Shown piece after piece: positions 1-8,472 of a stretch of 64,000 bases of DNA. A program made the position numbers and the translations under genes. A model generated the notes under the pieces. The model ran no database searches, was not told where the DNA came from, and saw only the letters and a program-made list of their open reading frames with translations. Source of the DNA: Hydrogenothermaceae bacterium (GTDB lineage Bacteria; Aquificota; Aquificia; Aquificales; Hydrogenothermaceae); contig JAOABH010000003.1 in assembly GCA_026418455.1 (NCBI GenBank), forward strand, positions 248,001 to 312,000, given 5' to 3'. Position 1 is the first letter of the stretch, and each line of letters begins with the position of its first letter.

Positions 1-338
1 AGATGCTCCAAGAAAATCCAGAGTTATTAAAAAAGGGTGTCAGACCACTTGAAGAGGAAGATAAAAATTTAGCTAAAGAAGCTTTGAAATTTGCCAAAGA
101 TAATCTGAGAAATTTTGATCTGATAATATTAGATGAAATCTGTGTAGCGATATACTTTGAACTTTTAGAAATTGAAGAAGTTACAGATCTTCTGTCAAAT
201 GAAGGTAAACATTTTATTTTAACCGGAAGAAACTGCCCCGAAAAAATCGTAGATTTATCAGACTTAGTGACAGAGATGGTTGAAATTAAGCATCCTTATG
301 AAAAGGGAGTTAAAGCTGTTAAAGGTTTAGATTTTTAG
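1..338 (+). CDS. cobA: Corrinoid adenosyltransferase, C-terminal part (cut by window start)
   Basis: This is the C-terminal 111 residues of a cob(I)yrinic acid a,c-diamide adenosyltransferase of the CobA/CobO/BtuR family, which transfers the 5'-deoxyadenosyl group of ATP to cob(I)alamin or its precursors. Visible family signatures are the Walker B-like LIILDEIC, the LTGRNCPEKI block and the typical ending HPYEKGVKAVKGLDF. The P-loop end of the protein lies upstream of the window, so the ATG at position 3 is an internal Met and not the start. The call is good; the symbol depends on which naming is used (cobA, cobO or btuR). Confidence 0.88.
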   Translation, partial: MLQENPELLKKGVRPLEEEDKNLAKEALKFAKDNLRNFDLIILDEICVAIYFELLEIEEVTDLLSNEGKHFILTGRNCPEKIVDLSDLVTEMVEIKHPYEKGVKAVKGLDF

Positions 339-378
339 TGTTATAATTGTTTTATCTCTTGTGTAAAGGAGTAGGATA

Positions 379-786
379 ATGAAAAAGGTATTATTGACAG
401 CTTTAGTAGGAATGTTTCTCTTTGGGTGTGCATCTAATGAGATAGTTATACAACCTAATGCTCCTGTTAATTTTGTTGCTAAACAGGAGAGAAGGGGAGA
501 TTATAACTTTATAGTTCCTTCAAATTTTTACCTTGTTGAGTCTGAATCATTTATATATGAAAACGGTCCAGTTTATCGTGCTTATCTACTATACAAAGGG
601 GAAGGGTTTATACAGGATATTGTAAAGTTCTTTGATACTAATATGGAAAAGGCAGGCTGGAAAAAAGAATCTGCAACTATCGGAAGAGACGCTGTTCTTG
701 CTTACTCTAAAGAAGGGCAGAGAATTGTTATAAAAATAAGCTATGGAATAACAAACACTTACCTAAAGATGTTACTAACAAGATAA
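379..786 (+). CDS. Predicted lipoprotein, 135 aa
   Basis: A small exported lipoprotein of unknown function. The N-terminus is a lipoprotein signal peptide (MKKVLLTALVGMFLFGC) with a lipobox LFGC ending at Cys17, so it should be lipid-anchored. The mature domain of about 115 residues contains a segment with an aromatic/GW pattern (FFDTNMEKAGWKKES), which recalls small periplasmic beta-sandwich lipoproteins with a conserved 'M..aGW' stretch; I cannot name the family. The start is preceded by AAAGGAG. It stops 1 base before the next small gene. An A/T-rich TATAAT-like box lies at about 340-346 upstream. Confidence 0.75.
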   Translation: MKKVLLTALVGMFLFGCASNEIVIQPNAPVNFVAKQERRGDYNFIVPSNFYLVESESFIYENGPVYRAYLLYKGEGFIQDIVKFFDTNMEKAGWKKESATIGRDAVLAYSKEGQRIVIKISYGITNTYLKMLLTR

Positions 787-787
787 G

Positions 788-1099
788 ATGAAGCGTTTTA
801 TTGCTTATATCTTACTTTTTGGCTTTCTTTTTAATCTGTTTCATGATTATTTATTATCTATGTCAAAAGAAGCAGATAAAGTTGAGATTGTAGCTTTACA
901 AAAGTCAAATACAGACAAATCCGGAAAAAATCATATCTCAGAGATACACAGTAATTTACATGTGCCGTATATTGATTTTGTACCACTTTTAACTTTAAAA
1001 CAATGTCAAATTTCCAGTGAATTCTTTATTCCTTCTCCTACCAAAATTAAATCAGAATATCTCTACGATATATTTAAGCCTCCACGTATATCTTTATAG
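788..1099 (+). CDS. Small membrane-anchored protein with C-terminal KPP motif, first gene of RND locus 1
   Basis: A 103-residue protein with one N-terminal hydrophobic segment (about residues 4-24), a polar periplasmic-looking middle and a C-terminus ending in FKPPRISL. I do not recognise a named domain. A similar-sized protein (99 aa, one N-terminal hydrophobic segment, ending in the Lys-Pro-Pro motif KPPSTINLIL) heads the second RND locus at 50660-50959. The layout (small one-helix protein directly before a heavy-metal RND operon, Pro-Pro near the C-terminus) recalls CzcI-type and 'HYC_CC_PP'-type small proteins, but this is analogy only. It begins 1 base after the lipoprotein stop with no strong ribosome site, so translational coupling is likely. 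Confidence 0.6.
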   Translation: MKRFIAYILLFGFLFNLFHDYLLSMSKEADKVEIVALQKSNTDKSGKNHISEIHSNLHVPYIDFVPLLTLKQCQISSEFFIPSPTKIKSEYLYDIFKPPRISL

Positions 1100-1139
1100 A
1101 AATCCCAATAATCTTTAACTAAAATCCGGAGGTCAAACG

Positions 1140-2186
1140 ATGAAATTTGTAGTTTTATTTATATTGTTCCTATTTGCTAATATATACAGTCAAGAGATAA
1201 ATCTTACAAAAGATATAGAAAACAAACTTAATTTAAAAACATTAAAAGTTAAAAATATCCAAGAAGTTCAGACTAAGATATATCCAGCAAAAGTAGTTGA
1301 CAATCCAACTTTAAGTTTTGAAGTATCTTCACCTGTTGATGGAATAGTTGAAAAGGTGTTTGTAAAACAAGGGGATATAGTTAAGAAAGGTAGTATGCTG
1401 CTGAAAGTTTACTCACCTCAGATAGCAAATATCCAGTCAAATATTCAGATGACAAAAGTAAGATTAAAAACAGCTGAAGATGTTTTACAAAGGGAAGAAA
1501 TGCTATACAAAGAGGAAGTTATTCCTTATAGCAGATTTTACAGTGCAAAAATAGAGTATGAAAAAATAAAGGGAGAGTTAGATGCTTTAGTTAAAGCTTT
1601 AAAGTCTTACGGGGAGATTGAAGGAAACTCAATAATATTAAGAAGTAAAATAGATGGTTTTGTGGCAGAGTCCAAAGCTATAAATGGTATGCCTGTACCT
1701 GTTGGAGATAGTATTATGAAAATTCATTCTTACAGAGTTGTATGGGTTGAAGCTATGGTTCCTTTTGAAGACACAAAATTTATAAAGATAGGACAAAAAG
1801 CTAAAGTTATAAATCCTGAAGGTGAAAAAGTAGAAGGTAAAATAACTTTGATTAATCATGAGTTAGACCCTAAGACTTCAAGAAATTCAGTAAGAGTTGA
1901 AGTGTATGAACCAGGAGAAGTTGTCAAACCTAATATGTTTGTAAATGTAGAAATCCCCATTTATTCACAGAAAGGTCTATTTATACCTTATCAAGCAGTC
2001 GTAAATCATAATGGTAAAAACTTTGTATTTGTTAAACAATCTTCAAAAGCTGTTCTAAGGGAAGTTAAATTAGGTAAAAAAGTAGGTAGTAGTGTTGAGG
2101 TTATCTCTGGGCTTAAAGAAGGTGAAGAGATAGTTATAGACGGAGTAATATTCCTTAAGGCTCATCTGTTTGGTGGAGGAGAATAA
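1140..2186 (+). CDS. RND efflux membrane fusion protein (CusB/CzcB-like)
   Basis: A 348-residue periplasmic adaptor of a heavy-metal-type RND efflux system. It has a signal peptide (about 17 residues ending in YSQ), a split lipoyl/barrel-sandwich domain (SPVDGIVEKVFVKQGDIVKKG early; SKIDGFVAES after the hairpin), a coiled-coil hairpin of about 80 residues between them (residues ~95-170), then beta-barrel and membrane-proximal domains. The start follows GGAGG with good spacing. It ends one base before the pump gene. No His- or Met-rich N-terminal metal-binding extension is seen, so the substrate metal is not shown by this protein. It is paralogous to the gene at 48406-49458. Confidence 0.88.
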   Translation: MKFVVLFILFLFANIYSQEINLTKDIENKLNLKTLKVKNIQEVQTKIYPAKVVDNPTLSFEVSSPVDGIVEKVFVKQGDIVKKGSMLLKVYSPQIANIQSNIQMTKVRLKTAEDVLQREEMLYKEEVIPYSRFYSAKIEYEKIKGELDALVKALKSYGEIEGNSIILRSKIDGFVAESKAINGMPVPVGDSIMKIHSYRVVWVEAMVPFEDTKFIKIGQKAKVINPEGEKVEGKITLINHELDPKTSRNSVRVEVYEPGEVVKPNMFVNVEIPIYSQKGLFIPYQAVVNHNGKNFVFVKQSSKAVLREVKLGKKVGSSVEVISGLKEGEEIVIDGVIFLKAHLFGGGE

Positions 2187-2187
2187 A

Positions 2188-5100
2188 ATGTTTGTTATAG
2201 ATACTGTTTTAAGATACAGATTAATTGTCCTATTTTTACTTTTCTTAATAATATCCTATGGATTATATTCATATAAAACTTTACCTATAGATACATTTCC
2301 AGATCCAACGCCTATTCAGGTAAATATATATACAGAAGCTCCGGGACTTTCTTCAGAAGAAGTGGAAACATTGATAACAAAAAAGATAGAAACCTTTATG
2401 GGTGGTATTAAAGATGTTACTACTGTCAGAAGTGTATCTCTTCCGGGACTTTCATACATATCTGTATTTTTTAAAGATGGAACAGATGTATACTTTGCCA
2501 GAAGACTTGTTATGGAGAAGTTAGCAGATGTGAAAGGATCTATTCCAGCAGGATATAATCCTGTTATGGGACCAAACTCATCTGGTTTAGGAAATGTCCT
2601 GATATATGCTCTTACATCTTATAAAAGATCACTTACAGATCTCAAAACTATCCAAGAGTGGAAAATTAAACCTCTTATTAAATCTGTTGAAGGGATAGAA
2701 GATATAGTTCAATGGGGACCAGAAAGAGCTTTCGTAGTAAGACCAAATCCTGATAAGCTTATGTATTACAATATAGATTATACAGAAGTAGTAAATGCCA
2801 TAAAGAATTTTTCGGCAGTTACAGGGGGTGGATACTCAAAAACTCCAGAAGGGGATTTGGTAGTCAGAGCTGTTGGACACTATACAGATATAAACTCTAT
2901 ACTTGACACTCCAATAAAAGAAACCGATGGTTTCATTGTTAAAATAAGAGATGTTGCAACAGTAGAAGATGGAGAGCTCCCAAATAGAAGAGGAGCTTTT
3001 ACACTAAACGGTCAAGAAGTCCAAGGTAATATAGTTTTAAAGAGAGTCAACACAAACACAAAAGAAGTCGTAAAAAATTTAAAAGAGAAGATAGAAAATA
3101 TAAAGAAGATCCTTCCGGAAGATGTAAAACTAAATCTTCTATACGACCAATCTTATCTAACAGAAAAAGCTATCCATACAATCCAAAAAGCCCTCATAGA
3201 AGGTATAGTTTTGGTTGCTATAGCTATGTTTATCTATTTAGGTAATATAAGGACAGCTTTTGTTGTTATTTTGTCTATTCCTCTCACTTTACTTATGGCT
3301 TTTATCTTTATGAAAGAATCTGGATTAAGTGGTAATCTTATGTCTTTAGCAGGACTTGCCATAGGTATAGGACTTTTTGCAGATGCTACAGTCGTAGTTA
3401 TAGAGAACATATACAGAAATTTTTCACATTACTCTATGGAAAATAAAGTATCTATAATAGAGCAATCAGTTAAAGAGGTTTTTAAGCCAGTATTTTTCGC
3501 CATTTTGATAATAGTGATAGTCTTCTTACCTATATTCAGTTTTGAGTCTGTTGAAGGTAAATATTTTAAACCTTTAGCTCTAACTATAATTTTTGCCCTT
3601 TTATCTTCCCTATTTGTTGCTTTCATATTTATGCCGGTTTTGTCTTACTTTATACTTAAACCAGACAAGGAAGAAGAAACAAAACTTATTAAAATTGTGA
3701 ATACTTTCTACCATAAAATTTTAAACAGAGCCTTAACCCATGGAAAGTTAGTTATAATCTCTGTAATATCCCTATTTCTCTTTTCCCTGTTTTTATTATC
3801 AAAGATAGGAACAGAGTTTGCCCCCACATTAGATGAGGGAGGTATCCTTGTAAAGAGCTTCTTAGACCCTAATGTTAACTTGAATCAGGCAAAAGAGGTT
3901 GCTTTTTTTGTTGAAGAACAAGCCAAAAAATTTGATGAAGTAGAGTATGCATTTTCAAACATAGGAAGGTCAGAAAAAGGAGAGCCGGAAGATGTATACT
4001 ATATAGAAACTTTTATAATCCTAAAACCTTACAATGAATGGAAGAACATTAAAACAAGACAAGAATTGGAAGGCAAGATAAGAGAAAAAATAACAATTTT
4101 ACCGGGTGTATCTTTCAGTTTTACTCAACCTATTCAGATGAGGATAGATGAATTACTATCCGGAGTAAAATCTACCGTAGCTGTAAAGATCTTTGGAGAT
4201 GACTTATATAAGATAAATGAAATAGCTTATAAAGTTGAAAATTTAATCAGAAATACGCCAGGAGCTGTAGATGTTGAGACAGAAGCTCAAAGTGGAAAAC
4301 TTCAGTTAAAAATAGTCCCTAAAAAGGAGATACTTTCAAGATATAACCTGACAGTAGAAGACTTATTTTCTATAATAAAAAATTACTTTGCATCTGAGGA
4401 GATAAATGTTGTAAAAGATGGATTAATAACTTTTCCGATTGTTGTCAGATTACCGGAAGATGTTATAAACAATGTAGATATGATAAAAAATCTAACATTT
4501 AAAACAAAAGATGGATACATACTTACCCTCTGGCAGGTTGCAGATATCTCAATTTCAGAAGGTTTTGCCAAGATAAGACACGAAAATGGACAGAGATTTG
4601 CTTTGGTCCAATCTAACTTACAAGGGAGAGATTTAGGAAGCTTTGTAAATGATATAAAACAGAAGATTGATAGTCAGATAAAATTACCACAGGGTTACTA
4701 TATAGAGTTTGGAGGTCAGTTTGAAAACCAACAGAGAGCCATGAAAAAGTTATCTATAATAGTTCCGATAGTTATACTTCTTATATTTATATTACTATTC
4801 ATAAACTACAACTCAATAAAAGATGCTCTCATAGTCATACTTAACGTTCCATTTGCAACAATAGGAGGAATCCTTTCCCTGTATATATCAGGTTTTAACT
4901 TATCAGTCCCAGCATCAATAGGATTTATAGCAGTTTTCGGTATTGCAACCTTAAACGGCGTTGTTTTAATATCTTATATAAGACAACTCTTAGAGTCAGG
5001 ATTAAATATAGACGAAGCTATCCAAAAAGCTACAAAATTAAGATTAAGACCTATCCTTATAACAGCAACAGCCTCATCATTAGGACTTATTCCTATCTTA

Positions 5101-5253
5101 CTTACTACAGATATAGGTTCAGAAGTCCAAAAACCAATAGCAGTTGTAGTTGTAGGAGGTATATTCACATCAACATTGCTTACACTTATAGTTTTGCCTA
5201 TTGTTTACAGGCTCTTTAATAAAAATGTTGAATCCAGTAAGAGATTAAGTTAA
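2188..5253 (+). CDS. Heavy-metal RND efflux pump (CusA/CzcA family)
   Basis: A 1,021-residue inner-membrane proton-driven RND transporter. It has TM1 after about 10 residues, the FPDPTPIQVNI block following it, two large periplasmic loops and twelve predicted TM segments. The TM4 proton-relay region reads GLAIGIGLFADATVVVIEN: it keeps the second Asp and the Glu of HME-RND pumps but lacks the DFG-type first Asp of CzcA, so it is nearer the CusA-like/unclassified HME groups. The conserved FTQPIQMRIDELLSGVKS segment is present. I chose ATG 2188, which sits 7 bases after GGAGGAG, over a TTG 18 bases upstream. No outer-membrane channel gene is adjacent; the second locus (45242-50624) has one. Confidence 0.92.
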   Translation: MFVIDTVLRYRLIVLFLLFLIISYGLYSYKTLPIDTFPDPTPIQVNIYTEAPGLSSEEVETLITKKIETFMGGIKDVTTVRSVSLPGLSYISVFFKDGTDVYFARRLVMEKLADVKGSIPAGYNPVMGPNSSGLGNVLIYALTSYKRSLTDLKTIQEWKIKPLIKSVEGIEDIVQWGPERAFVVRPNPDKLMYYNIDYTEVVNAIKNFSAVTGGGYSKTPEGDLVVRAVGHYTDINSILDTPIKETDGFIVKIRDVATVEDGELPNRRGAFTLNGQEVQGNIVLKRVNTNTKEVVKNLKEKIENIKKILPEDVKLNLLYDQSYLTEKAIHTIQKALIEGIVLVAIAMFIYLGNIRTAFVVILSIPLTLLMAFIFMKESGLSGNLMSLAGLAIGIGLFADATVVVIENIYRNFSHYSMENKVSIIEQSVKEVFKPVFFAILIIVIVFLPIFSFESVEGKYFKPLALTIIFALLSSLFVAFIFMPVLSYFILKPDKEEETKLIKIVNTFYHKILNRALTHGKLVIISVISLFLFSLFLLSKIGTEFAPTLDEGGILVKSFLDPNVNLNQAKEVAFFVEEQAKKFDEVEYAFSNIGRSEKGEPEDVYYIETFIILKPYNEWKNIKTRQELEGKIREKITILPGVSFSFTQPIQMRIDELLSGVKSTVAVKIFGDDLYKINEIAYKVENLIRNTPGAVDVETEAQSGKLQLKIVPKKEILSRYNLTVEDLFSIIKNYFASEEINVVKDGLITFPIVVRLPEDVINNVDMIKNLTFKTKDGYILTLWQVADISISEGFAKIRHENGQRFALVQSNLQGRDLGSFVNDIKQKIDSQIKLPQGYYIEFGGQFENQQRAMKKLSIIVPIVILLIFILLFINYNSIKDALIVILNVPFATIGGILSLYISGFNLSVPASIGFIAVFGIATLNGVVLISYIRQLLESGLNIDEAIQKATKLRLRPILITATASSLGLIPILLTTDIGSEVQKPIAVVVVGGIFTSTLLTLIVLPIVYRLFNKNVESSKRLS

Positions 5254-5287
5254 ATTTAAAATTGATATCAATATACTGGGGAACAAG

Positions 5288-6241
5288 ATGAATAAATCCT
5301 TAGCTGAAAAATTTTATTACTATATGAAACTTGGGAGGGAGTTTGAACTTAGAGCAAAAGAAGAGTATATGAAAGGTAATATAGGAGGTTTTCTGCATCT
5401 TGCTATTGGTGAAGAGGGAACTCATGTAGGTGCTATCCTTGGATTTGGAAATGGAGAGTTTTTTGTCCATTACAGGGATCATGTGTATGCCATTGCGAGA
5501 GGCATATCTCCGAAACTTCTGATGGCTGAACTCTTCGGTAAGATAACCGGTGTTTCAAAAGGGAAAGGTGGATCTATGCATTTTTACAGTTCAAAGTTTA
5601 ATTTTTATGGTGGAAATGCTATAGTAGGAGCACATATACCCCATGCTGTTGGTCTTGCTTATGCAAAGAAATATCTCGGTAAATCCGATGGCGTTATGGT
5701 TGCCTTCGGGGACGGCTCTACAAACTCAGGAAATTTTTATGAATCTTTAAATCTTGCAGCTGTTTATCAAGTTCCTCTTCTGTTTTTTTGTGAGAACAAC
5801 TACTACGCAATAGGAACAAGGATAGATAGAGTTTCTGCTTTTAAAGATCTATATAAAAAAGCAAAAGATTATATGATTGCAATCCAAATTGACGGTATGG
5901 ATGTTTTTGAAGTATATAGAGCAGTTTCTCTAGCAAAAGAGTATATCCAGGAGGAAGGTAAACCTTACTTCATAGAAGCATTAACTTATAGATATGAATC
6001 TCATTCTATGAGTGATAGTGGAGATTATAGATCACCAAGAGAGTTAAAGATAGCTAAAGAGAAAGATCCAATTGATAATCTGTTAAAAAAAGCCTTTAAA
6101 GAAAGTTTATTGACGAAAGAGTTTGTGGAAGAGATTGACAGAAAGGTTGAGATAGAAATAGAGGAAGCTGTAGAATTTGCTCTAAACTCTAAAGAACCAG
6201 ATTTAGAGGAACTTTACAAAGATATATTCTGTGAGGATTAA
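5288..6241 (+). CDS. pdhA: 2-oxoacid dehydrogenase E1 component, alpha subunit (PDH/acetoin dehydrogenase type)
   Basis: A 317-residue thiamine-diphosphate-dependent E1 alpha subunit that would decarboxylate a 2-oxoacid (pyruvate or similar) or cleave acetoin and pass the acyl group to lipoyl-E2. The ThDP motif starts at G141-D142-G143 and ends about 30 residues later in the asparagines of FFCENN. The HIPHAVGLAYA segment before it and the phosphorylation-loop-like region YESHSMSDSGDYRS are typical of this family. It is followed after 2 bases by E1 beta, then by E2. The substrate (pyruvate, acetoin or branched-chain oxoacid) cannot be decided from sequence reading; no E3 gene is in the window. 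Confidence 0.9.
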   Translation: MNKSLAEKFYYYMKLGREFELRAKEEYMKGNIGGFLHLAIGEEGTHVGAILGFGNGEFFVHYRDHVYAIARGISPKLLMAELFGKITGVSKGKGGSMHFYSSKFNFYGGNAIVGAHIPHAVGLAYAKKYLGKSDGVMVAFGDGSTNSGNFYESLNLAAVYQVPLLFFCENNYYAIGTRIDRVSAFKDLYKKAKDYMIAIQIDGMDVFEVYRAVSLAKEYIQEEGKPYFIEALTYRYESHSMSDSGDYRSPRELKIAKEKDPIDNLLKKAFKESLLTKEFVEEIDRKVEIEIEEAVEFALNSKEPDLEELYKDIFCED

Positions 6242-6243
6242 AG

Positions 6244-7221
6244 ATGTTATACAGAGATGCTTTAAAAAAAGCCATAGATGAGTTGATGGAGATAGATGAC
6301 ACAATTGTTATCTTAGGTGAAGACGTAGGATTCTACGGAGGAAATTATAGAGTTACAGATGGATTGTTCTCAAAATACGGAGAAAAAAGGGTTATAGACA
6401 CACCAATAGCAGAGAATTCTATAGTTGGAAATGCCATTGGTATGGCTTTTGGAGGCCTTCGGCCGGTAGTAGAGATAATGACAGTTAATTTTTCTTTACT
6501 TGCATACGATCAGATTGTAAACCAACTTGCAAAGATAAGGTATATGAGTGGTGGAGATATTTGTATCCCTCTTACAATAAGGATGCCTCAAGGAGTGGCA
6601 AAACAACTTGCAGCACAGCATTCTCAATCTTTTGAGAGAATTTTTGCATCTATTCCGGGTTTAAAGGTTTTTACAGCTTCTGATAGTATCACAGCTTACT
6701 ACGGCTTAAAACAGGCAATACTTTCGGACGACCCTGTGATATTTCTGGAACATCTTCTACTTTACTCACAGGATTTTCTATTCTATGAGATTAATGACTT
6801 TGATATAACAAAACAGAGAATTGTAAAAAGCGGAGAAAATATAACATTAGTCTCGTGCTTAAAAATATTACACGATTCCTTAGAGGCAGTTAAAGAGGTT
6901 GAAAAAAAGTTAGGAATAACTGTTGAAGTTATTGAACTTACATCTCTTAGTCCTCTTAATCTTGATTTAGTTTATGAATCCGTTAAAAAGACAAAGAGAT
7001 TGGTTGTGGTTTCAGAGGAGCCAAAAACAGGTAGTTTTACTTCAGAGATAATTACAAAAGTTATGGAAAACTGTTTTTACTACCTTGATGCACCACCTCT
7101 TAGAATTACAGCAGAAGATACACCAACACCGTATAACAGAAAACTTGAACTTTTTTCTATACCTACTCCTGATAAAATAGCTACTAAAATAATAAACTGG
7201 GGAAGGGAACATGGATTATGA
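6244..7221 (+). CDS. pdhB: 2-oxoacid dehydrogenase E1 component, beta subunit
   Basis: A 325-residue E1 beta subunit, partner of the gene just upstream. The family features are clear: GEDVGFYGGNYRVTDGL near the N-terminus, the DTPIAENSIVGNAIGMAFGG segment and the EIMTVNF stretch that helps bind ThDP, then the transketolase C-terminal domain. The ending carries the conserved TAEDTPTPYNRKLE block. It overlaps the E2 gene by 11 bases, so the three subunits should be made together. Length is normal for the family. Confidence 0.92.
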   Translation: MLYRDALKKAIDELMEIDDTIVILGEDVGFYGGNYRVTDGLFSKYGEKRVIDTPIAENSIVGNAIGMAFGGLRPVVEIMTVNFSLLAYDQIVNQLAKIRYMSGGDICIPLTIRMPQGVAKQLAAQHSQSFERIFASIPGLKVFTASDSITAYYGLKQAILSDDPVIFLEHLLLYSQDFLFYEINDFDITKQRIVKSGENITLVSCLKILHDSLEAVKEVEKKLGITVEVIELTSLSPLNLDLVYESVKKTKRLVVVSEEPKTGSFTSEIITKVMENCFYYLDAPPLRITAEDTPTPYNRKLELFSIPTPDKIATKIINWGREHGL

Positions 7222-8461
7222 GATAACAATGCCAAGATTAACCGATACTATGGAAAGTGGAGTTATAGTTAGATGGCTTAAAAGTGAAGGAGATTATGTC
7301 AAGAAAAATGAACCAGTTGTTGAGATAGAGACAGAAAAGGCTATTCAAGAGGTTCCGGCTTTCAAAGATGGTATCTTAAAAAAGATTCTTGCAGAAGAGG
7401 GACAGGAAGTAGATGTTGGAAAACCTATAGCAATTTTAGAGATAACAAAGGAAGTACCCATTACATCTCCACCTAAAACACAGGAAGAAGAGATATCTGT
7501 AAAGGTTGAAGAAAAAATCACTCCGGAAATCGTAGAGGAAGCTTCAAAGATAGGGGAGCAGATTCAACAGCAAACCCAGGCAGTTAAGGAAGCCTTAGCA
7601 TCACCGTATGCAAAAAAACTTTCGGCAGATTTTGGATTTCCCCTGAAAGAACTCCAAGAAAAAGGAGAGATTCCATCTCCTGCCCATGAAAAAGACATAA
7701 GAGAATATCTTTACTCTCAATATATAGACAAAGATACCTTAAAAGATTTAAAACAGTATAGTATCAATATTGATAAACTAATAAAAGATCTTCAAGGTAA
7801 CTTATCAAAAGATAATATATACAGATATATAAAAGAGAACAATATTTACAAACTCTCTGATATACCCATCTTTCAGAAAAGACTTATAGAACACCTTTCA
7901 AAATCTGCCACTGTCCCAACTTTTCACATATATGAAGCAATTAATCTTAAAAATATCCTAGATAAGAAGGAATTTACCATAACAACATACATACTCAAAA
8001 TTTTTGCAGATGTTATGCAGAATCACTACCGGACAAGAATTTATTATGGCAACGGAAAATACAGAATTTATCCATCAAGTAATATCTCTGTGGCGATAGC
8101 AGTTGATGAAGAGCTTTTTTCTCCAGTTATAAAAAATATTGAAGATAAAAGTCTTAAGAATATTCAAGAACAGCTACAAATTCTCAGAGAAAAAGCACAA
8201 GATAGGAAGTTTGATCCTGAAGATTTTGAAGGTGGAACCTTCAGTATCTCAAATTTAGGAATGTTTGGTATTGATATGTTTGATGCTATCATACCTTATA
8301 ATTACAGTGGTATAGCTGCAATAGGCATAGAGAAAAACGGTTATGTAAATATTGTTTTTTCTTTTGACCATAGGATAATAAACGGTAAAGATGCTGCACT
8401 CTTTGTAAAAGAGTTAAAGGAAAAATTCGATGATGTAGAATATATAGAAAGTTTAAAGTAA
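7211..8461 (+). CDS. pdhC: Dihydrolipoamide acyltransferase E2
   Basis: A 416-residue E2 core protein. From the N-terminus it has a single lipoyl domain with lipoyl-lysine K43 (VEIETEKAIQEV), a linker rich in Glu, Pro and Thr, a peripheral subunit-binding domain (ASPYAKKLSADFG to about residue 170), a second linker and the CoA acyltransferase domain ending in FDHRIINGKDAA, whose H387 is the catalytic His. The binding domain needs an E3 dihydrolipoamide dehydrogenase, which is not encoded in this window. The acyltransferase domain is somewhat short (about 200 residues) but its active-site motif is intact. Confidence 0.9.
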   Translation: MDYEITMPRLTDTMESGVIVRWLKSEGDYVKKNEPVVEIETEKAIQEVPAFKDGILKKILAEEGQEVDVGKPIAILEITKEVPITSPPKTQEEEISVKVEEKITPEIVEEASKIGEQIQQQTQAVKEALASPYAKKLSADFGFPLKELQEKGEIPSPAHEKDIREYLYSQYIDKDTLKDLKQYSINIDKLIKDLQGNLSKDNIYRYIKENNIYKLSDIPIFQKRLIEHLSKSATVPTFHIYEAINLKNILDKKEFTITTYILKIFADVMQNHYRTRIYYGNGKYRIYPSSNISVAIAVDEELFSPVIKNIEDKSLKNIQEQLQILREKAQDRKFDPEDFEGGTFSISNLGMFGIDMFDAIIPYNYSGIAAIGIEKNGYVNIVFSFDHRIINGKDAALFVKELKEKFDDVEYIESLK

Positions 8462-8472
8462 AAGGGGGAATT

